In this document: positions 18,699 to 27,167 of the stretch, piece after piece
How the letters are laid out: each line of letters starts with the position of its first letter
Numbering within the stretch: position 1 is the stretch's first letter
Assembly (NCBI GenBank): GCA_016278725.1
Contig: JADQBG010000015.1
Span: forward strand, 162,277 to 226,276
DNA from: Actinomycetota bacterium
GTDB lineage: Bacteria; Actinomycetota; Thermoleophilia; RBG-16-64-13
Direction: 5' to 3'
DNA: 64,000 nucleotides
Position numbers and translations under genes: made by a program
The notes under the pieces: generated by a model
Database searches by the model: none
Seen by the model: only the letters and a program-made list of their open reading frames with translations
Told to the model about the DNA's origin: nothing

Positions 18699-20033
18699 AT
18701 GAACAACGAGCAGCTAAACCGCATGCGCGACGAGGAGGTGCCCCGCGGCCCCTTCAACGTCACCCGGATTTTCGCGGACAGCGCCAAAAACGCCACCATT
18801 ACCGACGTGGAGGGCAGAGAGTACATCGACTTCGCCGGTGGGATCGGGGTCATGGGCGTGGGCCACGCGCACCCCAAGGTGGTCCAGGCCGTGCAGGATC
18901 AGGCGGCCCACTTCTCGCACACCTGCTTTCACGTGGTGATGTACGAGGCTTACGTCGAACTGGCCCGGCGAATGAACCGGCTGGCGCCCGGCGATTTCGC
19001 GAAGAAGACCATGTTCGCCAATTCCGGAGCCGAGGCCGTGGAAAACGCCGTGAAGATCGCCCGCCACGCCACCGGGCGCGACGCGGTCATCGCCTTCGAA
19101 GACGGCTTCCACGGCCGCACGCTGCTGGCCATGGGGCTGACCTCCAAGGTCATGCCCTACAAAGCCGGCTTCGGCCCCTTCCCCCCGGAGATCTACCGCA
19201 TTCCCTACGCCTACTGTTACCGCTGCCCGCTCAAGCTGGATCACGAGACCTGCGGGACCGCCTGCGCCGAGCTGTTGGAGGATGCCTTCAAGAACTACGT
19301 GGAGGCAGAAGAGGTGGCCGCTGTGGTCGTCGAGCCGATTCTGGGCGAAGGCGGCTTCGTCACCCCGCCGCCGGACTACTTCCCCAGACTGAAGGCGACA
19401 TGTGAGCGGCACGGCATCGTCTTCGTCGCGGACGAGGTGCAGTCGGGCTTCGGCCGCACCGGCCGGATGTTCGCCATCGAGCATTGGGGCGTTGAGCCCG
19501 ATCTGATCTGCACGGCCAAGTCGCTGGCCGCGGGCTATCCCCTTTCGGCGGTCACCGGCCGAGCGGAGCTGATGGACGACCCGCAGGTGGGTGGCCTGGG
19601 CGGCACTTACGGCGGCAACCCCGTCGCCTGCCGGGCGGCCCTCGCGGTCCTTGACATCATCGAGGAAGAGGGACTTCTCCAACGCGCCGAGCTCATCGGG
19701 GCCCGGATCCGCAAGGCCTTCATGGACTTCCAAGAGGAGTTCGAAGTGATCGGGGACGTCCGCGGGGTCGGGGCCATGGTGGCCATGGAAATGGTGCTTC
19801 ACCGGGAGGCCAAGACCCCCGCCGCCGATCTGACCAAAGCACTGGTCGGCCGGGCGGTCCAGAAAGGGCTCATCATGATCTCGGCCGGCACCTACGGCAA
19901 TGTCATCCGGCCGCTGATGCCCCTCACCATCGAGGACGAGGTGCTTGAGCGCGGCCTGGACATTCTCCATGAATCTCTGCAAGAGGTGGTGCGGGAAACC
20001 GCGACCCCTTCACCCGCGCAAACCGGAGCCTAG
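18699..20033 (+). CDS. gabT: Class III aminotransferase, 4-aminobutyrate aminotransferase-like
   Basis: 444 aa PLP enzyme moving an omega-amino group from GABA (or a related amine) to 2-oxoglutarate, giving succinate semialdehyde and glutamate. Cofactor motifs: NSGAEAVENAVKIAR near residue 110, FHGRT, the catalytic DEVQSGFGRTG and the Schiff-base lysine in CTAKSLAAGYPLSAVTG. The cysteine-bearing segment YCYRCPLKLDHETCGTACAE is characteristic of the GabT branch. ATG start at 18699. Nineteen bases separate it from the glutamate dehydrogenase gene, which would recycle the glutamate formed. Related omega-amine substrates such as 5-aminovalerate remain possible. Confidence 0.88.
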   Translation: MNNEQLNRMRDEEVPRGPFNVTRIFADSAKNATITDVEGREYIDFAGGIGVMGVGHAHPKVVQAVQDQAAHFSHTCFHVVMYEAYVELARRMNRLAPGDFAKKTMFANSGAEAVENAVKIARHATGRDAVIAFEDGFHGRTLLAMGLTSKVMPYKAGFGPFPPEIYRIPYAYCYRCPLKLDHETCGTACAELLEDAFKNYVEAEEVAAVVVEPILGEGGFVTPPPDYFPRLKATCERHGIVFVADEVQSGFGRTGRMFAIEHWGVEPDLICTAKSLAAGYPLSAVTGRAELMDDPQVGGLGGTYGGNPVACRAALAVLDIIEEEGLLQRAELIGARIRKAFMDFQEEFEVIGDVRGVGAMVAMEMVLHREAKTPAADLTKALVGRAVQKGLIMISAGTYGNVIRPLMPLTIEDEVLERGLDILHESLQEVVRETATPSPAQTGA

Positions 20034-20052
20034 GACCCTAAGGAGCCGCCCC

Positions 20053-21321
20053 ATGTCCATCAGCGTGCGACAGATAGACGAAACCAAACCGCTCGAGGTC
20101 GCGCTTCACCAGTTCGATCAGGCCGCGAGTTTCCTCAAGCTCCAGGAAGGGCTCCGGCAGGTGCTGCGCACCGGGCATCGGGAATTGACGGTGCACTTTC
20201 CGGTGGCGATGGACGACGGCAGTACCCGCATGTTCACCGGCTACCGCGTGCAGCACTCGATCAGCCGCGGCCCCGGCAAAGGCGGGATCCGCTATCACCC
20301 GAACGTAGACCTGGATGAAGTGCGCGCACTGGCCGCCTGGATGAGCTGGAAGTGCGGGGTCATGAACATCCCCTTCGGCGGAGCCAAGGGAGGGGTGCAG
20401 TGCAACCCCAAGGAGCTCTCCCTGGCCGAACTCGAGCGGATGACGCGCCGCTTCACCTGGGAGATTGCGCCGTTGATCGGGCCGGATCAGGACATCCCCG
20501 CGCCCGACGTCTACACCAACGCTCAGACCATGGCCTGGATCATGGACACCTACTCCATGTTCAAGGGCCACACGGTCACGGGCGTGGTGACGGGTAAGCC
20601 CATTGAGATCGGCGGCAGCTTGGGCCGCGAGTCCGCCACCGCCCAGGGCTGCGTGTACGCCGTTCGGGAAAGCTTCCGCCACATGGGCATGGACCTGGAG
20701 GAAAGCACCGCGGCGGTGCAGGGCTTCGGCAACGCCGGCTACCACGCCGCCCGGCTGCTCTCCGAGATGGGCGTGCGCGTGGTCGCCGTCAGCGACTCGT
20801 CCGGGGGAGCGTTCAACTCCGAGGGACTAGACGTCCAGGCGCTCAAAGAGTGGAAGGCGGAGATGGGCACCGTGGCCGGAGCCGCCGGCACGGACGAGAT
20901 CACCAACGCCGAGCTCTTGGAACTGCCGGTCGACGTGCTGGTTCCGGCGGCGATGGAAGGTCAGATCACCGGCCACAACGCCGACCGCGTGCGGGCGCGG
21001 ATAGTGGCGGAGGCGGCCAACGGCCCCACCACGCCTTCGGCCGATGAGATCCTCTACGATAAGGGCGTCTTCGTGGTGCCCGACATTCTCGCGAACGGCG
21101 GGGGGGTCACGGTCAGCTATTTCGAGTGGGTGCAGAACACCCAGAAACTCTTCTGGAACGAAGCCGACATCAACCAGAAGCTGGACAGCATCATGACCCG
21201 GGCCTTCCACGAAGTCCTGGACATCGCGCAAAAAGAACGCGTGCCGATGCGCACCGCCGCCTACATCCTGGGTGTGGGCCGGGTGGCGAACGCCAAGAAG
21301 CTGCGGGGAGTCTTCCCGTAG
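20053..21321 (+). CDS. gdhA: Glutamate dehydrogenase (hexameric, RocG/GudB-like)
   Basis: 422 aa. Interconverts glutamate and 2-oxoglutarate plus ammonia. Motifs: catalytic lysine region GPGKGGIRYHPNVDLDEVRALAAWMSWKCGVMNIPFGGAKGG, catalytic Asp in DQDIPAPDVYTN, and the dinucleotide fold AAVQGFGNAGYHAARLL near residue 215. The pattern follows the catabolic NAD-type enzymes. The ATG at 20053 has AGGAGC upstream; the longer ORF start lies inside gabT and is rejected. Placement after gabT and before the AOR genes fits amino acid degradation rather than ammonia assimilation. Confidence 0.94.
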   Translation: MSISVRQIDETKPLEVALHQFDQAASFLKLQEGLRQVLRTGHRELTVHFPVAMDDGSTRMFTGYRVQHSISRGPGKGGIRYHPNVDLDEVRALAAWMSWKCGVMNIPFGGAKGGVQCNPKELSLAELERMTRRFTWEIAPLIGPDQDIPAPDVYTNAQTMAWIMDTYSMFKGHTVTGVVTGKPIEIGGSLGRESATAQGCVYAVRESFRHMGMDLEESTAAVQGFGNAGYHAARLLSEMGVRVVAVSDSSGGAFNSEGLDVQALKEWKAEMGTVAGAAGTDEITNAELLELPVDVLVPAAMEGQITGHNADRVRARIVAEAANGPTTPSADEILYDKGVFVVPDILANGGGVTVSYFEWVQNTQKLFWNEADINQKLDSIMTRAFHEVLDIAQKERVPMRTAAYILGVGRVANAKKLRGVFP

Positions 21322-21407
21322 AGAGAACGAACAGGCAACGACCGGATTGGCGGCGCCCCGTGAATCGGGGCGCCGCGAGCACGTTCACGGAGTAATGAGG
21401 AGGGGGC

Positions 21408-23252
21408 ATGCAGACCAACGGCATGGAGCGCTACGAAATCCTTCGGGTGGACCTGAGCAAGGGAACCGCCGCTCGCGAGGAGGTCCCGCCTGAGCTGATT
21501 CAGCAGTTCGTCGGCGGCAAGGGTCTGGCCACCCACTACCTGGCCAAGGAACTGCCGGCAGGCGCCGACCCCTTGGGCCCGGATAACCCGCTCATCTTCA
21601 TGACCGGGCCCGTCAGCGGAATCTATCCCGGCACCACCCGCCACATCACCGTGACCAAGTCCCCGCTGACCGGCGCGTATCTGGACAGCACCGCCGGCGG
21701 CTACTTCGCCTGGGAGCTTCGCCGGGCCGGGCTGCTGGGGATCATCGTGCAGGGAGCCTCCGAGCAACCGGTCTATCTGCGGGTGAGCGACGGCGAAGCC
21801 GCGCTCGAGGACGCGGCCGAGCTGATGGGCCGCTCGATCATCGAGGTCGACGACGACCCCCGTTTTGCCGACTACCGGGTGGCCGCCATCGGCCCCGCCG
21901 GAGAGAACCGGGTGCTCTACGCCAACATCGGGAACAACGCGGGCCGCACCAAGAACGGCCGTTCCGGCTACAACGGGCGCGGCGGCGCGGGTGCCGTGAT
22001 GGGATCGAAGAACCTGAAAGCCATCGCGGTCAGGGGCACCGGCCGGCCGGCAATATCCGAGGAGGTCAAAGGCCTGCGGGGCGAGTTCTCCAAGCGGATC
22101 AAACAGGAAGACTCCGACTCCTCCTGGCTCTTCGAAGCGGGCACGCCGATAATCGTCGACTGGACAGACGGGGTCCACGTGCTGCCCACCCGCAACTGGA
22201 CGAGCGGCAGCTTCGAAGGCGCCGAGGCCATCGGCCACGAAGCCATCAAGGCCGAGAGAGAAGCTCAGGTCGGCTGCTACAACTGCCCGGTCAACTGCGG
22301 CCAGCAGGTGAAGGCCATGAGCGGCGCCTTCCCCGGTGCCTTCGCCGACAAGGTGGAGTACGAGACCATCGGCCTGGGCGCTTCCAACACGGGGAACGCG
22401 GATTTCTCCAGCATCGTGAAGTTCAGCGAGCTCTGCGACGAACTCGGCCTGGACACAATTTCCGCAGGAGCGGCGATCGCCTTCGCCATGGACTGCGCCG
22501 AAAAAGGGCTGATCGAGCATCCCATCCGTTTCGGCGACTCGGCCGGCCAAGCCGAGCTTACTCAAGCCATCAGCGACCGCAGCGGTATGGGCGCGGATCT
22601 GGCCGACGGGATCCGCGCGGCCGCCGAGAAATGGGGCATCGACCGGGAGAAGGTCAACGTCTTCGAGGTCAAGGGCATGGAGTTTCCGGCCTACGACCCG
22701 CGGGGCTCGGTGGGCATGGCCATCGCCTACGCCACCGCCGACCGCGGCGCCTGTCACATGCCCTCCTGGCCGATCGCGGCCGACGCGCTCGGCGAGGACG
22801 ACGCCGCCGACCCCTACAGCCCCGAGGGCAAATCGGAGTTCGTGATCGGCGAGCAGGACGAGAACACCGCCGAGTGGTCCCTGGTGGGCTGCGACTTCAT
22901 CGTCTACGGAGCAGAGGACGCCGCCAAGATGCTGGGCAGCCTGGGGATCCAGATGACCCCAGAGGAGTACCTGCGCATGGGCCGGCGGGTCTGGAACCTG
23001 ACGCGCCTGATCAACCTGCGCGAGGGCTTCACCGCGGCCGATGACGCGGTCCCGCCGGGCCTGGACAAGCCGCTCGAGGACAGCGGTCGAGTGCTCACCC
23101 CCGAGGTGTTTGCCCAGATGAAGTCGGATTACTACCGGCTTCGCGGCTGGGATGAGGCCGGCCGGCCGACGGCGCAACTGCTTGCCGAGCTGGACCTGGA
23201 AGAATATGCGCGGGACCTGGGGTTCTCGGCGGCCGAGGAGTCATCCTCGTGA
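21408..23252 (+). CDS. aor: Aldehyde:ferredoxin oxidoreductase family protein
   Basis: 614 aa tungsto-/molybdopterin enzyme that would oxidise an aldehyde to a carboxylic acid and reduce ferredoxin. N-terminal pterin-binding domain: GGKGLATHYLAKELP, NPLIFMTGPVSG and GRGGAGAVMGSKNLKAI. The 4Fe-4S cluster ligands are CYNCPVNC near residue 290 with a distal Cys in SLVGCDF. Second pterin motifs are LGLDTISAGAAIAFAMDCAEKG and AYDPRGSVGMAIAYATADRG. Length matches archaeal AORs (about 605 aa). ATG start at 21408 after GGAGGGGG. It overlaps the next AOR-family gene by GTGA. With gabT and gdhA upstream, an aldehyde from amino acid breakdown is the likely substrate. Confidence 0.93.
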   Translation: MQTNGMERYEILRVDLSKGTAAREEVPPELIQQFVGGKGLATHYLAKELPAGADPLGPDNPLIFMTGPVSGIYPGTTRHITVTKSPLTGAYLDSTAGGYFAWELRRAGLLGIIVQGASEQPVYLRVSDGEAALEDAAELMGRSIIEVDDDPRFADYRVAAIGPAGENRVLYANIGNNAGRTKNGRSGYNGRGGAGAVMGSKNLKAIAVRGTGRPAISEEVKGLRGEFSKRIKQEDSDSSWLFEAGTPIIVDWTDGVHVLPTRNWTSGSFEGAEAIGHEAIKAEREAQVGCYNCPVNCGQQVKAMSGAFPGAFADKVEYETIGLGASNTGNADFSSIVKFSELCDELGLDTISAGAAIAFAMDCAEKGLIEHPIRFGDSAGQAELTQAISDRSGMGADLADGIRAAAEKWGIDREKVNVFEVKGMEFPAYDPRGSVGMAIAYATADRGACHMPSWPIAADALGEDDAADPYSPEGKSEFVIGEQDENTAEWSLVGCDFIVYGAEDAAKMLGSLGIQMTPEEYLRMGRRVWNLTRLINLREGFTAADDAVPPGLDKPLEDSGRVLTPEVFAQMKSDYYRLRGWDEAGRPTAQLLAELDLEEYARDLGFSAAEESSS

Positions 23253-25036
23253 CCCCGGCCCAGACCCCGGCCCAGACCCCGGCCCGGACCTGGCCCGAGA
23301 TCTCCTCGCGGGTTCTCTGGGTGGATCTGGGTCAGGGGACCACGGAGGGCCGGGAAGAGGAGCTCCCGCGTCCGTTGGGTCTGGGTGGAAAGGCGCTCGC
23401 CCTCTCGCTGCTCGAGCGGGAACTGGACCCCGCGGTCGATCCTCTCGCTCCCGAGAACCTGGTGATCCTTACCTCGAGCGAGATGGCCGGTTACGCCTTC
23501 CCCGGGTCCAACCGCGGAGGCATGTACACGAAGAGCCCGCTCACAGGCAGGTTTCTCGAGACCTCCGGGGGGGGTTCCTGGAGCAGGGCTTTGCGCGAGG
23601 CCGGCTGGGACGCAGTGGTGCTGCGGGGGGCTTCGTCCGAGCCCATCCACCTGCAGATAACCGAGGAGGGCGGCAAGCTGGTCTCGGCCGCTGATCTCTG
23701 GGGCGCCGATGTCTTCGAGGCCGATGACTTGCTGGCGGGTATGGCAGATCGCCGCACCGCCCGCCTCGTCATCGGCACCGCCGGCGAGAACGGGGTCACC
23801 TATGCCTCCGTCCACAACGACAAGTTCCACGCGATGGGCCGGGGCGGGCTTGGAGCGGTGCTCGGCGCCAAACGGCTCAAGGCGATCACGGTGCATTCGC
23901 CGGGATCGTCCAAGCAGGGCGAGGTCGGCGAAGCCTTTGCCAGCGCGCGGCGCAAGGTGACCGGCGAGGCCGGTGGTTCTCCCACGGCGCAGGCTTACCG
24001 CCGTCTGGGAACCCCCATGTTGGTCGCGCTCATGAACGAGGCCGGAGGCTTCCCCTCCGCCTACTGGCAAAGTGGCGAGGTGGCCCACCGGGAGCGGCTG
24101 GAGGCCGAGGGCTACAGCGACTGGGCCGAGGTCAAGACCGAGAACTGCCCCCCCTGCCCCATGCGCTGCCGCAAGCGCCTGGAGGTGAAAGCCGGACCCT
24201 ACGCCGGCCACGCCTTCCACGGACCCGAGTACGAGACCATCTACGCCTTCGGCGGGCTCTGCCTGATAGAAGACCCGCAGCAGGTGGCCGCGCTTCACGA
24301 GGAATGCAACCGCCTGGGCATGGACACCATCACCGCCGGCAATGCCGTCGCCCTGGCGATGGAGCTGGGCAAGCGGGGCATTAGGCAGGACGCTCCCGTG
24401 TACGGCGACTTCAGCGGGACCATGCGCCTCCTCGGCGAGGTCGCCGGCGGCTCCACCGAACTGGGCCGCTCCCTGGCCAAGGGCACGCGGATCGCCGCGG
24501 AGGAACTGGGGTTCGGCGAGGAAGCCGTTCAGGTCAAGGGGATGGAGCCCGCCGGTTACGACCCGCGGGCCACTCGGGGGATGGACTTGGCCTACGCCAC
24601 CAGTCCCCGCGGGGCCTGCCACCTGCCCGCCACCTTCTACAAACCCACGCTCTCCGGCCTGACGCAGGACCTGGACGAGACCGAACTGGCCGAATTGTTC
24701 ACCGACTACGAGGACCGATTGTTCCTGCACGACTGCCTCACCATGTGCCGGTTCTACCGCGACTTTCTCGACTGGCCCACGCTCCAGGCGATGGTCGGCG
24801 AACTCGCGGGGAGGCCGGTGGAGCTGCCCGAACTGCGCGAAGTGGTGCGCGGCCTGCTGACCCGGGTGCGGCGGCTGAACTTCGCCATGGGCATGACCGC
24901 CGCGGAGGATCGCCTGCCCCGCCGCTTCTTCGAAGAGGAACTGGAGCGGGCGCCCGCCCTCGACGAGGGCGAGTTCAAGCGAACGCTCGCCGCCTACTAC
25001 GCGGTGCGCGGTTGGCCGGAGGGAGTTCCGAGCTAG
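23249..25036 (+). CDS. Second, divergent AOR-family protein
   Basis: 595 aa, homologous over its length to the preceding AOR but clearly diverged. The pterin domain keeps GGKALALSLLERELDP and GRGGLGAVLGAKRLKAI. Cluster cysteines are CPPCPMRC and a distal Cys in the HDCLTMC stretch. Second pterin motifs are LGMDTITAGNAVALAMELGKRG and YDPRATRGMDLAYATSPRG. GTG start overlaps the upstream stop. Codons 3-11 come from a 12-base tandem repeat (PAQTPAQTPAR), a low-complexity extension in front of the conserved core. All expected ligands seem present, so it may be active, perhaps on another aldehyde or as a partner of the first AOR. Confidence 0.88.
   Translation: MTPAQTPAQTPARTWPEISSRVLWVDLGQGTTEGREEELPRPLGLGGKALALSLLERELDPAVDPLAPENLVILTSSEMAGYAFPGSNRGGMYTKSPLTGRFLETSGGGSWSRALREAGWDAVVLRGASSEPIHLQITEEGGKLVSAADLWGADVFEADDLLAGMADRRTARLVIGTAGENGVTYASVHNDKFHAMGRGGLGAVLGAKRLKAITVHSPGSSKQGEVGEAFASARRKVTGEAGGSPTAQAYRRLGTPMLVALMNEAGGFPSAYWQSGEVAHRERLEAEGYSDWAEVKTENCPPCPMRCRKRLEVKAGPYAGHAFHGPEYETIYAFGGLCLIEDPQQVAALHEECNRLGMDTITAGNAVALAMELGKRGIRQDAPVYGDFSGTMRLLGEVAGGSTELGRSLAKGTRIAAEELGFGEEAVQVKGMEPAGYDPRATRGMDLAYATSPRGACHLPATFYKPTLSGLTQDLDETELAELFTDYEDRLFLHDCLTMCRFYRDFLDWPTLQAMVGELAGRPVELPELREVVRGLLTRVRRLNFAMGMTAAEDRLPRRFFEEELERAPALDEGEFKRTLAAYYAVRGWPEGVPS
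23252..23288 (+). repeat. 12-bp tandem repeat at the start of the second AOR gene
   Basis: Three copies of a 12-base unit (GACCCCGGCCCA, the last diverging to CCCG) encode PAQT PAQT PART. The length keeps the frame. Confidence 0.7.
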
Positions 25037-25098
25037 ACCCTTTCTCTCCGGGTTGATGCGCTCGCCTCCGCCTTTCGGCAGTCGGCATGGCCTTAATC

Positions 25099-25113
25099 TT
25101 GCCGTTTAGGCAA
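25099..25113. promoter_or_regulatory. Inverted repeat TTGCC-N5-GGCAA upstream of the Lrp gene
   Basis: Perfect 5-bp arms ending 18 bases before the -35 box. The TTGC/GCAA form is like the ilvC operator. Position suits autoregulation by the Lrp protein. Confidence 0.45.
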
Positions 25114-25131
25114 CATTGTGTGGCAGAGCTG

Positions 25132-25160
25132 TTGCTTTCGGCATCGGCCTTACCTATAGT
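25132..25160 (+). promoter_or_regulatory. Promoter of the Lrp-aminotransferase operon
   Basis: TTGCTT and TATAGT with a 17-base spacer, the best promoter match in this region. Transcription would start near 25167, about 20 bases before the inferred start codon. Confidence 0.6.
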
Positions 25161-25187
25161 GAGAGCTGACGAACCGGGGGGACTTCC

Positions 25188-25691
25188 ATCAAGCTCGATC
25201 AACTAGACCGCCGCATCATCGGCCTGCTGCAGGAAGACGGGCGCATGTCGTCCGCCGACGCGGCGCGTCGGCTTGGTGAGGTTTCCGACCGCACGGTGCG
25301 CTACCGCATCGACCGCCTGATCGAAAGCGGGGCCATCAGCGTGAGCGCGATCGTCAACCCGCGTGCGGTCGGCTACGGCGTGATCGCCGACGTCTGGATC
25401 GACACGGTGGCCGACCGGCTGTCGCAGGTGGCCGCGAGTCTGGCGGAGCTCGAGCAGGTGAGCTACGTGGCTTACTCCACCGGAGAACGCAACCTGAGCG
25501 TCCAGGTGTATGCGCGCAGCAACGAAGAGCTGCACGAGTTCGTCAGCGGCACCATAGCCCGCATCCCCGGTATCGCCCGGGTGCGCACGATGCTGGTGCC
25601 CCGCACCGTCAAGGACGTTCACCAATGGCACATCCCCACGTCCCCAGACAAAGGCAGCATAACCGTGACAACCAAGGAGGAGAACAGATGA
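25188..25691 (+). CDS. Lrp/AsnC family transcriptional regulator with non-standard start
   Basis: About 167 aa. N-terminal winged helix KLDQLDRRIIGLLQEDGRMSSADAARRLGEVSDRTVRYRIDRLIESGAI, then the RAM effector domain (about 65-150). The ORF track starts at the ATG at 25245, but that removes the conserved first helix. The frame is open upstream only to a TGA, and no ATG, GTG or TTG lies in between. The plausible start is ATC at 25188, six bases after a run of six G. A sequencing error is the alternative. The stop overlaps the next gene's start (ATGA), which points to that aminotransferase as its target. Confidence 0.8.
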   Translation: MKLDQLDRRIIGLLQEDGRMSSADAARRLGEVSDRTVRYRIDRLIESGAISVSAIVNPRAVGYGVIADVWIDTVADRLSQVAASLAELEQVSYVAYSTGERNLSVQVYARSNEELHEFVSGTIARIPGIARVRTMLVPRTVKDVHQWHIPTSPDKGSITVTTKEENR

Positions 25692-27070
25692 GCGACTCGG
25701 CGGGAACCACCGTCGCCCGGGACTTCACCCAACGGGCCAAAGAGATCACCGAGCGGGAGATGCCGCGCTACGAGGAGATGACCCCGGGCAGCCAGAAGGC
25801 AACCGCGCGGGCGAAGAAAGTGCTCCCCATGGGGGTAGCCAGCAACTTCCAGTTCTTCGATCCTCATCCCGTGGTGATGGCCCGAGGCAAGGGCAGCCGC
25901 ATGTGGGACGTCGACGGCAACGAATACATCGACTTCAACATGGGCTATGGCTCTCTGCTCGCCGGCCACGCTCATCCCCAGGTGGTCGAGGCCATCAAGA
26001 AGCAGGCCGACGAGGGCACCCTTTTCGTCACTCCCAGCCCGCACATCGCCGAGGTGGCCGAGGCCCTGTGCGAGCGCTTCCCCTTCGAGCAGGTCCGGTT
26101 CACCAACTCGGGCACCGAGGCAACGATGGACGCCATCCGCCTCGCCCGGGGCTTCACCAAGCGGGAAAAGGTGATCAAACTCGAGGGTGGCTATCACGGG
26201 CACCACGACCTGGCCATGATGTCGGTCAAGCCACCCCTAGATGAGGCCGGTCCCGCAGGTCACCCCAACACGATTCCCTGGTTCGGCGGCATCACTCAGG
26301 CCGCGGTCGAAGAGGTCATCGTCGTTCCCTTCAATGACGCCGAGGCGCTCGAGCAGGCCTTCAGCGAGCACGAGGGCGAGGTGGCCTGCTTCATCCTGGA
26401 ACCGGTGCCCGAGAACATGGGGATCGTGCTTCCCGAAGAGGGCTACCTGCAGAAGGTGGCCGAGATCACCCGCCGGCACGGCGCCCTCTTGATCTTCGAC
26501 GAGGTAAAGACGGGCATCACCTCCCACCCCCGGGGCGCGAGCGCAATCTACGGCGTGGAGGCCGACATCATCTGCCTGGCCAAATCCATCGGCGGCGGGG
26601 TGCCCCTGGGAGCCTTCGGCGCGCGCAAGGAGATCATGGACCTGATCACCAACTGGGAAGTTGCGCATCAGGGCACCTTCAACGGCAACCCCCTGGTGAT
26701 GGCGGCCGCCAAGGCGGTGCTCACCCAAGCCTGTACCGAGGAGCACTGGCAGGAGGCCAAGGAGAAGAACGATCGTCTGATCGCGGGCTGCCAGAAGATC
26801 ATCGACGATGCCGGGCTGCCGGCGCATACCGTACAACTAGGCGCAAAGGGCTGCATCACCTACTCCAAGGATCCGGTGCGCACCTACCGCGACTACAAGG
26901 CGACGGACTTCGACCTGGCCTACGCCCATTGGATCTACATGGTCACCCACGGCATCTTCCTGCCCCCGGGCCTGGACGAGCAGTGGCTGGTCTCGGTGCA
27001 ACACACCGACGCGGACATCGATCGCCACCTGGAGGTCTTCGCCGACTTCGTCGCGGAACTGACCAGCTAG
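25688..27070 (+). CDS. Class III aminotransferase, glutamate-1-semialdehyde aminomutase-like
   Basis: 460 aa from the ATG at 25688, which has AAGGAGGAG upstream and overlaps the Lrp stop. PLP motifs: NSGTEATMDAIRLARGFT, YHGHHD, the cofactor Asp in LLIFDEVKTG, and the Schiff-base lysine in CLAKSIGGGVPLGAFG. The protein resembles HemL but is longer, with an extra N-terminal segment, and it sits with an Lrp regulator and no other tetrapyrrole genes. It is more likely an aminotransferase acting on an amino acid or amine. The exact substrate cannot be assigned. Confidence 0.85.
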   Translation: MSDSAGTTVARDFTQRAKEITEREMPRYEEMTPGSQKATARAKKVLPMGVASNFQFFDPHPVVMARGKGSRMWDVDGNEYIDFNMGYGSLLAGHAHPQVVEAIKKQADEGTLFVTPSPHIAEVAEALCERFPFEQVRFTNSGTEATMDAIRLARGFTKREKVIKLEGGYHGHHDLAMMSVKPPLDEAGPAGHPNTIPWFGGITQAAVEEVIVVPFNDAEALEQAFSEHEGEVACFILEPVPENMGIVLPEEGYLQKVAEITRRHGALLIFDEVKTGITSHPRGASAIYGVEADIICLAKSIGGGVPLGAFGARKEIMDLITNWEVAHQGTFNGNPLVMAAAKAVLTQACTEEHWQEAKEKNDRLIAGCQKIIDDAGLPAHTVQLGAKGCITYSKDPVRTYRDYKATDFDLAYAHWIYMVTHGIFLPPGLDEQWLVSVQHTDADIDRHLEVFADFVAELTS

Positions 27071-27096
27071 CTTCTCGTCACACGACGAATTCTGCT

Positions 27097-27124
27097 GACG
27101 GCCGGGCGGCAGCGCCCGGCCGTC
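27097..27124 (+). terminator. Terminator after the GSA-like aminotransferase
   Basis: GACGGCCGGGCG and its exact complement form a 12-bp stem with loop GCAG, 26 bases after the stop codon, followed by GCCTTCTC. Confidence 0.65.
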
Positions 27125-27167
27125 GCCTTCTCGGTTCAAACAACCGGCCGCAGGGGACCTGTGGGAG

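Noticed and set aside
18448-18702. 84-aa ORF before gabT
   Set aside because: Overlaps the gabT start, covers the palindromes, has no ribosome site and is arginine/proline-rich noise.
21261-24730. Long minus-strand ORFs (638 and 532 aa)
   Set aside because: Antisense to the two AOR genes; no recognisable domain and no ribosome sites.
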